Of a stretch of 8,344 nucleotides of DNA, positions 5,153 to 8,344 are shown piece by piece. Under the pieces are notes generated by a model that did no database searches, was not told where the DNA came from, and saw only the letters and a program-made list of their open reading frames with translations. Source of the stretch: Pseudomonadota bacterium (GTDB lineage: Bacteria > Pseudomonadota > Gammaproteobacteria > Halothiobacillales > Halothiobacillaceae); assembly GCA_021795795.1 (NCBI GenBank), contig JAJYPA010000349.1, forward strand, positions 1 to 8,344, written 5' to 3'. Position 1 is the first letter of the stretch; every line of letters begins with the position of its first letter. The position numbers and the translations under genes are program-made.

Positions 5153-6172
5153 TCAGGTTGGCCCGACACTTTCTCCAAAAGCACCAGCCGGATATTCCCA
5201 ATGATCGAGGAATACCGGTTCGTCATAATGCTTGGACATGGCGATTGATCGCCATTTGCTGGAAAGCATGGGATAGGGTGTGCCTTGATTGGCACGATCG
5301 ATAACTGAATAAATACGATGAATGGTGAGGCCAAACTCATCTTCATATTCAGCTATGCGAGTGAATCCTTTCGGATCCAGCGCACGGACAGTAGCCCATT
5401 GATTGGGGCTGCCAAAAATGCACTTCATACAACTGACCCGACCAAAACCGAGCCAGTAAGCAGGGTGGGGATTCACACGGTAGCGCCGGATAATACCCCA
5501 GACCTCAGATTCGGACCAGGCATGTACCGGACGCCAGTGATCGACATGGCGGCGAGATTTGCCTTCCCGAAGATCGGCCTTGTGCGGCTCGAAAACCGCA
5601 TATTTGGCTCTGCCGGGGGATTCCTCACCGCGTTCACCGGTCACGACCAACGTCCGCTTTCCAGCAAACCTGGGATCATTACGGATAGCGGCCGCGGCGA
5701 CATCGATCTTTAGGTACGCGGAACACCAACGCACAGAGAGGTTGCCGGATACTTGTGGAAACTTGCGGCGGGTCCCTTGCGGACCAACCCCGCCCGTGGT
5801 GTACAGTCCGTCCACGGATTGGAAGTGAATGGGTGCCGTGGGCGATTCATTGCGTAGCATTTCCCGCTCGAAGCCACCCTCTTTCCATGAGAAAAAGATT
5901 GGCGTACAAAAGGCGGCAGCCACCAGATCGCAATATGATTCTGTGATTGGCCAGTCCATCAATGCGCCTTCTGCCCCATCAATACGGTGGTGCCAAAGTT
6001 CAATGCGAGTGCGAGGCACCCCCAGATCAAGCAGATGCAGCAGGCAAGCCAATGAGTCCTTGCCGCCAGAAAAAGCGACCAGGATATGGTCGTAACTCTG
6101 AAAGTCTGGACGGGTGACTGATGTTGTGTCTGGCTCCCCAAACAAGGAAGCCTGTGCCCTTGTGGTACTCAT
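5153..6172 (-). CDS. PAPS reductase/DndC-like PP-loop protein, 339 aa
   Basis: SGGKDS at residues 35-40 after a hydrophobic strand (HILVAF) is the PP-loop of the adenine-nucleotide alpha-hydrolase fold. GERGEES at 179-185 and RWCSAYLK around C150 match phosphoadenosine-phosphosulfate reductase and DndC-type proteins. CMKC adds C248 and C251. With C150 these could hold an iron-sulfur cluster, as in DndC and related sulfur-transfer enzymes, but this is inference. Length is typical of the phage/plasmid version of the family, not of classical CysH (about 240 aa). The real substrate is unknown; no dndB, dndD or dndE gene is visible. ATG 6172 overlaps the TGA of the upstream 45-codon frame (ATGA) and has only a weak Shine-Dalgarno, so it probably depends on coupling. 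A TTG start seven codons upstream is the alternative. Confidence 0.85.
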   Translation of the reverse strand: MSTTRAQASLFGEPDTTSVTRPDFQSYDHILVAFSGGKDSLACLLHLLDLGVPRTRIELWHHRIDGAEGALMDWPITESYCDLVAAAFCTPIFFSWKEGGFEREMLRNESPTAPIHFQSVDGLYTTGGVGPQGTRRKFPQVSGNLSVRWCSAYLKIDVAAAAIRNDPRFAGKRTLVVTGERGEESPGRAKYAVFEPHKADLREGKSRRHVDHWRPVHAWSESEVWGIIRRYRVNPHPAYWLGFGRVSCMKCIFGSPNQWATVRALDPKGFTRIAEYEDEFGLTIHRIYSVIDRANQGTPYPMLSSKWRSIAMSKHYDEPVFLDHWEYPAGAFGESVGPT

Positions 6173-6306
6173 GATGAAGCCCGTGGTGAGCAAAGCAATT
6201 GCTTGGTGGTCCGGCGACGCTGTTGGTCACAATCCAAACGATCAGATTGACCTATCTGAAGATATGCATGGGTGGTGGACTGTTTACGTCTGGTTGAAAT
6301 TCGCAT
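6169..6306 (-). CDS. small basic protein, 45 aa, coupled to the PP-loop gene
   Basis: ATG 6306 has AGGAG seven bases upstream, one of the best ribosome binding sites in the window. The frame ends in TGA overlapping the ATG of the PP-loop gene. It begins MRISTRRKQSTTHAYLQ and is strongly basic (RRKQ, QQRRRTTK). It has two cysteines and no membrane segment. The arrangement fits either a genuine small partner protein or a leader peptide that delivers ribosomes to the next start. I do not recognise the sequence. Confidence 0.6.
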   Translation of the reverse strand: MRISTRRKQSTTHAYLQIGQSDRLDCDQQRRRTTKQLLCSPRASS

Positions 6307-6340
6307 GGTCTACTCCTTGCGTATAATCGGCTAAGTGGAA

Positions 6341-6505
6341 ATGGGTGAATTTTTCACCGCTGATAGCGGTATTATTGCGTGCTTGATAGTGTCGGCTTGG
6401 ATGCTTGGATTGTACCTTGACGAAGGTTCATGTACGGTGCTTTCAAGTATCCCAATATTTGGATATGAGGTTATGGTTATTCCAGGAAATGGCCTGGTCC
6501 ACTGA
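6341..6505 (+). CDS. possible small plus-strand ORF, 54 aa, low confidence
   Basis: ATG 6341 opens a frame beginning MGEFFTADSGIIACLIVSAW, with a hydrophobic stretch at residues 11-25 that could be a short membrane segment. It ends with TGA at 6503-6505. A perfect TATAAT (6322-6327) lies 13 bases before the ATG, but a TTGAAA at 6294-6299 is too far away for a good -35, and the Shine-Dalgarno is weak (GTGGAA). It would be divergent from every other gene in the window. It may be chance, since an 88-codon frame is open on the other strand over the same bases. Confidence 0.25.
   Translation: MGEFFTADSGIIACLIVSAWMLGLYLDEGSCTVLSSIPIFGYEVMVIPGNGLVH
6344..6370. promoter_or_regulatory. two overlapping inverted repeats, candidate operator or RNA switch
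   Basis: GGTGAA-TTT-TTCACC (6344-6358) and ACCGCT-GAT-AGCGGT (6356-6370) are both perfect 6-bp stems with 3-base loops and share the three bases ACC. As RNA the two stems cannot form fully at the same time. They lie about 40-65 bases upstream of the ATG at 6306, in the expected leader or promoter of the PP-loop/csx16 cluster. The regulatory role is inference. Confidence 0.4.
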
Positions 6506-6588
6506 AAAATCCGTGCCAACAGACATTGCGTTAGCCATGGTACTATTGGCATGGATTTTTTAGCGAAGTTTAAGATGGTGCCGTAAGT

Positions 6589-6607
6589 CCCCGCCAATCT
6601 GGCGGGG
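6589..6607 (-). terminator. strong GC hairpin after the 89-aa gene, no T run
   Basis: CCCCGCCA-ATC-TGGCGGGG is a perfect 8-bp GC-rich stem beginning 28 bases past the stop codon at 6635. On the minus strand it is followed by ACTTAC, not Ts. It may end transcription weakly or stabilise the mRNA end. Confidence 0.45.
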
Positions 6608-6634
6608 ATATAAGGCTTTCAATACGTCACAGGG

Positions 6635-6904
6635 TTAGCTGGATACCAGCGCCTGCGAATCGAAGGTCCGCGCGAAATCCACGGCAGATGAGATGATGTT
6701 ATCCGGAACCGGTTTGTAACTGCGAAGGACCGTATGGTCCTCAGCAGCCAGCAGCATAGAGGTGGTGTACAATTTCCCATCTTCTTCTCTACCACCCCAT
6801 GAGTTTGGTTCGCATATGCGAATATCAACTTTTCCTAGCCGGGATATGTAGATGCTTGGACACACGGTTACCAGGAAGCGGCCGATCTGTTTTTTGGCGG
6901 TCAT
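6635..6904 (-). CDS. hypothetical protein, 89 aa
   Basis: No family is recognised. ATG 6904 (MTAKKQIGRF) has AGGGGG about six bases upstream. A start at 6925 would overlap the previous gene and place that ribosome binding site inside the frame, so it is less likely. The protein has a hydrophobic strand (RFLVTV), then an alternating strand region (VDIRICEPNSWGG), an acidic loop (REEDGK) and a C-terminal helix. It looks soluble. It lies 14 bases after the 60-residue gene in the same direction and is probably the last gene of that run, being followed by a hairpin at 6589-6607. Confidence 0.7.
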   Translation of the reverse strand: MTAKKQIGRFLVTVCPSIYISRLGKVDIRICEPNSWGGREEDGKLYTTSMLLAAEDHTVLRSYKPVPDNIISSAVDFARTFDSQALVSS

Positions 6905-6918
6905 TTTTCGACCCCCTT

Positions 6919-7101
6919 TTAGCATGGGACTTCGTCTGGTGGCACTTTATCCGTATTCTCGAAAGTGAACCCGGATGTGCTGTTGCTGTCTGCGCCAGTT
7001 GCACAGCCAGCGCCGAGGCGATCAACGGCTTCGTTGAACGCATCTTCCACGTCGGCTTCAGTTTCGCCGCGTAGGTAGATGGTGATTTTTCGGACAATCA
7101 T
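6919..7101 (-). CDS. hypothetical protein, 60 aa
   Basis: ATG 7101 has AGGAG eight bases upstream, and that Shine-Dalgarno overlaps the TAG ending one reading of the preceding frame. The protein begins MIVRKITIYLRGETEADVED. This is a beta strand followed by an acidic helix with alternating Glu/Asp and Ala, and then a Gly/Ser/Thr-rich acidic tail ending in Cys. The first 40 residues resemble a small ferredoxin-like strand-helix unit, but this is only a pattern impression. It belongs to the run of small coupled genes from 8199 to 6635. Confidence 0.7.
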   Translation of the reverse strand: MIVRKITIYLRGETEADVEDAFNEAVDRLGAGCATGADSNSTSGFTFENTDKVPPDEVPC

Positions 7102-7130
7102 GTGGTTTCTCCTAAGTCAATGTTACCTCT

Positions 7131-7240
7131 TTAGAGTTCAGGAATAATTCCATATAAAATCTCGACGCTATGATCGACGACCTCAGCGTCGGTGTCTCCG
7201 GTGAGCATGCCCATGTCTTTAAGATGCTCGGCCTCGACAT
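7131..7240 (-). pseudogene. small gene with an apparent one-base frameshift after codon 2
   Basis: An AGGAGG six bases before ATG 7240 is an excellent ribosome binding site. The frame from that ATG reads MSRPSILKTW and runs to TAG at 7112, with unlikely composition. One frame over, from GAG 7235 to TAA 7131, the same bases encode EAEHLKDMGMLTGDTDAEVV, then DHSVEILYGIIPEL. This is acidic, with G/C-rich third positions like real genes here, but it has no start codon or ribosome binding site of its own. The simplest reading is loss of one base between ATG TC and GAG (originally ATG TCN GAG). A sequencing error is equally possible. If repaired the protein is about 36 residues. Its function is unknown. 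Confidence 0.55.
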
Positions 7241-7249
7241 AATGGCCTC

Positions 7250-7714
7250 CTAAAGCACAGTGATATATTTCCGTGTGACGTTTAGACAAATACTGCGCGT
7301 TTCTGGATCACAAGCTTTGGCAAAATGCTCTACGGGTAACGCAGCCGAGAAGTCGTCTCCGTTCAGTATGCCGAGCCGATCGTACCAGTCTGTATTCCTG
7401 TCCGGATCATAACCGTTGGCATAGGCCACACGATTTTTGGCATAGCGGTCTTTGTTGTCCTGGTCCAGCAGAAGGCGGGGCAAACCGTTGGATATAAGGT
7501 AAACTCCGTTGTCCTTCACGAGCCACAAAGCAGCCGGCACTTTTGCGAGTTCGATGTTGTTATGGTCCGGAAAGCCGTGCTCTCCAATTTTTACGACTCC
7601 GCCCTTATGCAGCTTCGGGTCGTTCAGTTCACTGAACGATGGGTTATGTTCCTGACAGCGCAGGGCGTGGTGATACAACATGGCCACGTCGGCCGAAGAG
7701 AATCGCAGTTTCAT
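7250..7714 (-). CDS. DUF3085-like protein, 154 aa
   Basis: The core PAALWLVKDNGVYLISNGLP, followed by RVAYANGYDPDRN and GDDFSAALPVEHF, resembles DUF3085, a family of unknown function found on plasmids and phages. The match is from memory of the ALWLVKDDGVYLMSNG pattern, so it is tentative. The N-terminus MKLRFSSADVAMLYHHALRC looks like a strand plus helix. ATG 7714 is chosen because AGGAGG lies six bases upstream and it overlaps the TGA of the preceding gene (ATGA). A start 10 codons earlier lies inside that gene. The protein is soluble with no signal peptide, and its role is unknown. Confidence 0.75.
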   Translation of the reverse strand: MKLRFSSADVAMLYHHALRCQEHNPSFSELNDPKLHKGGVVKIGEHGFPDHNNIELAKVPAALWLVKDNGVYLISNGLPRLLLDQDNKDRYAKNRVAYANGYDPDRNTDWYDRLGILNGDDFSAALPVEHFAKACDPETRSICLNVTRKYITVL

Positions 7715-7839
7715 AACACCTCCTGAATTGGTTTGTGGTTGCAAGTGAGGACGCCATTGGCAAACTCCACAGCGGCTACGAGTGCCCTACCTGTATGATT
7801 TTTGCCGTATTGGCGGCACATTACTTTTGATTTTTCCAT
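7711..7839 (-). CDS. hypothetical protein, 42 aa
   Basis: This small frame reads MEKSKVMCRQYGKNHTGRAL, then VAAVEFANGVLTCNHKPIQEVL. Two starts are plausible. ATG 7839 has GGGGA nine bases upstream. ATG 7821 forms a TAATG overlap with the stop of the preceding gene and gives 36 residues. Its own stop overlaps the start of the DUF3085-like gene. The two cysteines (C8 and C33) are too far apart for a visible zinc knuckle. Frames extended further upstream lie over the preceding gene and lack a ribosome binding site. Confidence 0.6.
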   Translation of the reverse strand: MEKSKVMCRQYGKNHTGRALVAAVEFANGVLTCNHKPIQEVL

Positions 7840-7967
7840 GTCTTCCAGTCCCCTATTGACTCGAAAGCGATATAGCCTCCGTGTATCTTCACAATTTTGG
7901 CGGCCCATGGGCACTGCCGTTGTACAAAATACCGGCTGACGTTGCCGGTGAATATTTCTTTTCGCAT
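7821..7967 (-). CDS. hypothetical protein, 48 aa
   Basis: ATG 7967 has AAGGAG nine bases upstream, within two bases of the preceding gene's stop. The protein begins MRKEIFTGNVSRYFVQRQCP, continues WAAKIVKIHGGYIAFESIGD and ends WKTWKNQK. It is basic, with three tryptophans, and looks like a small beta-strand fold. Its stop codon overlaps the possible ATG 7821 of the next gene. No family is recognised. Ribosome binding site, coupling on both sides and composition support it as a real gene. Confidence 0.7.
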   Translation of the reverse strand: MRKEIFTGNVSRYFVQRQCPWAAKIVKIHGGYIAFESIGDWKTWKNQK

Positions 7968-7980
7968 TTGGTCACGCTCC

Positions 7981-8199
7981 TTAGTGAATGCCACTTTCGT
8001 AACGATCCGCTGCAGTTTCGATCAGAGAGGCCAAGTGTCCTGCCCCGGTCGTCGATTTGCGGCGTAGTGCTTCCGCGTGGCGCCGCAGGCATTGAGAGGT
8101 AGGGATCACGTCGTCCAGAAGCAGTTCGATATCCTGCCCCGGTGCGGCGGAGATGAGGGCATAGCGCCCTAATTCAGTATGTTGAATCGTGATGTTCAT
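7981..8199 (-). CDS. hypothetical protein, 72 aa
   Basis: ATG 8199 has GAGGAG eight to nine bases upstream. The protein begins MNITIQHTELGRYALISAAP, has an acidic strand (QDIELLLDDVIPT) and a basic helix (LRRHAEALRRKS), and ends in a helix AGHLASLIETAADRYESG. It is mostly helical and probably soluble. Its TAA overlaps the ribosome binding site of the next gene (ACTAAGGAG). It is the first gene of the small-gene run and follows a roughly 145-base leader rich in hairpins. No family is recognised. Confidence 0.7.
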   Translation of the reverse strand: MNITIQHTELGRYALISAAPGQDIELLLDDVIPTSQCLRRHAEALRRKSTTGAGHLASLIETAADRYESGIH

Positions 8200-8219
8200 G
8201 CAGACACTCCTCGTTTGGT

Positions 8220-8233
8220 GCGCTGGTCAGCGC
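8220..8233. repeat. GC palindrome upstream of the first small gene
   Basis: GCGCTGGTCAGCGC forms a 5-bp stem with a 4-base loop (6 bp with a 2-base loop if fully paired), 21 bases before the ATG at 8199. It may be an operator or a leader hairpin affecting translation. Confidence 0.35.
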
Positions 8234-8284
8234 GTGTGGTCCGTATATGGTAATTCCTGGTGGCCCCAGGTGGCGTAGAAATTA

Positions 8285-8317
8285 CTCATTCCCATATCGC
8301 GAAGACATGGGAATGAG
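8285..8317. repeat. 11-bp perfect inverted repeat
   Basis: CTCATTCCCAT and ATGGGAATGAG flank an 11-base loop that itself contains the palindrome TCGCGA. No T run follows on either strand. It may be the end of the gene beyond the window or a leader element of the small-gene run. Confidence 0.55.
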
Positions 8318-8318
8318 A

Positions 8319-8344
8319 TCTTGCTGGACATGATGCCAGCAAGA
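8319..8344. repeat. 9-bp perfect inverted repeat at the window edge
   Basis: TCTTGCTGG and CCAGCAAGA pair across an 8-base loop, one base after the previous hairpin. On the minus strand it is followed by TCTCATTCCC, so there is no T run. On the plus strand the window ends at the last stem base. The stem may extend beyond the window. Confidence 0.5.

Larger units (their letters stand above)
6307..6634. other. gap between the 45-aa gene and the 89-aa gene
   Basis: This stretch of 328 bases holds no strong gene. It contains overlapping inverted repeats (6344-6370), a strong hairpin (6589-6607), a TATAAT at 6322-6327 on the plus strand, a possible 54-codon plus-strand frame (6341-6505) and a rival 31-codon minus-strand frame (6443-6538, beginning MANAMSVGTD) that has no ribosome binding site. 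It presumably includes the promoter of the 6306-4565 cluster, but no clear minus-strand promoter can be picked out. Confidence 0.6.

Noticed and set aside
6173..6193. TTG start for the PP-loop protein seven codons upstream
   Set aside because: No Shine-Dalgarno precedes it, and the ATG at 6172 overlaps the stop of a small frame with a strong ribosome binding site, which explains initiation better.
6331..6597. 88-codon minus-strand frame
   Set aside because: Its start lies inside the GC-rich hairpin at 6589-6607, it lacks a ribosome binding site, and its composition is not protein-like compared with neighbours.
7840..7914. N-terminal extension of the 42-aa protein to a GTG at 7914 or ATG at 7908
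   Set aside because: The extension lies wholly over the 48-aa gene, has no ribosome binding site and reads as an Arg-rich shadow of that gene.
1..8344. CRISPR array or tRNA gene in the window
   Set aside because: No regularly spaced direct repeats of 20-40 bases and no cloverleaf with the usual invariant arms were seen on either strand, despite the presence of csx16.

Overview
The window looks like part of the accessory genome (large plasmid, integrative element or phage) of a Gram-negative bacterium, most likely a pseudomonad-type proteobacterium. That lineage call is inference from moderate GC, strong AGGAG-type ribosome binding sites and the gene families present. Almost every convincing gene lies on the minus strand. 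They are small and tightly packed, often joined by ATGA or TAATG stop/start overlaps, and most have no recognisable family. No tRNA, rRNA or CRISPR array is visible.

Layout, read from the right edge in the direction of transcription. Two tandem hairpins (8285-8344) precede a run of very small coupled genes (8199 down to 6635). One of these is DUF3085-like (7250-7714), and one (7131-7240) appears broken by a one-base frameshift. A roughly 330-base stretch (6307-6634) follows, with inverted repeats and only weak small reading frames. Next is a three-gene cluster: a 45-residue leader-like protein, a PAPS-reductase/DndC-like PP-loop protein, and a protein whose N-terminal half is Csx16. It ends at a good rho-independent terminator (4511-4541).

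The centre (about 2512-4354) is a transposon of the IscB type. It carries an intact iscB gene for an RNA-guided HNH/RuvC nuclease, a roughly 280-base structured omegaRNA (HEARO) region just upstream of it, and a terminal hairpin at each end. Both hairpins have a TTCA loop on the plus strand. There is no tnpA, so the element depends on a transposase elsewhere. It appears to have landed inside a small gene. The sequence left of the element (4355-4420) has an RBS, a start codon and 22 codons. The sequence right of it (2392-2511) starts with ATGA and runs 39 codons to a stop abutting the next gene. The left flank would be the omegaRNA guide and the ATGA the target-adjacent motif.

Downstream of the element lie a 257-residue protein, a 207-residue protein and a 69-residue protein, all unrecognised, and then the 5' part of a divergent NAD-dependent DNA ligase gene running off the left edge. 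Csx16 is a type III CRISPR ancillary family predicted to degrade cyclic oligoadenylate. Its occurrence here with no cas gene in view makes a counter-defence role the most interesting hypothesis in the window.
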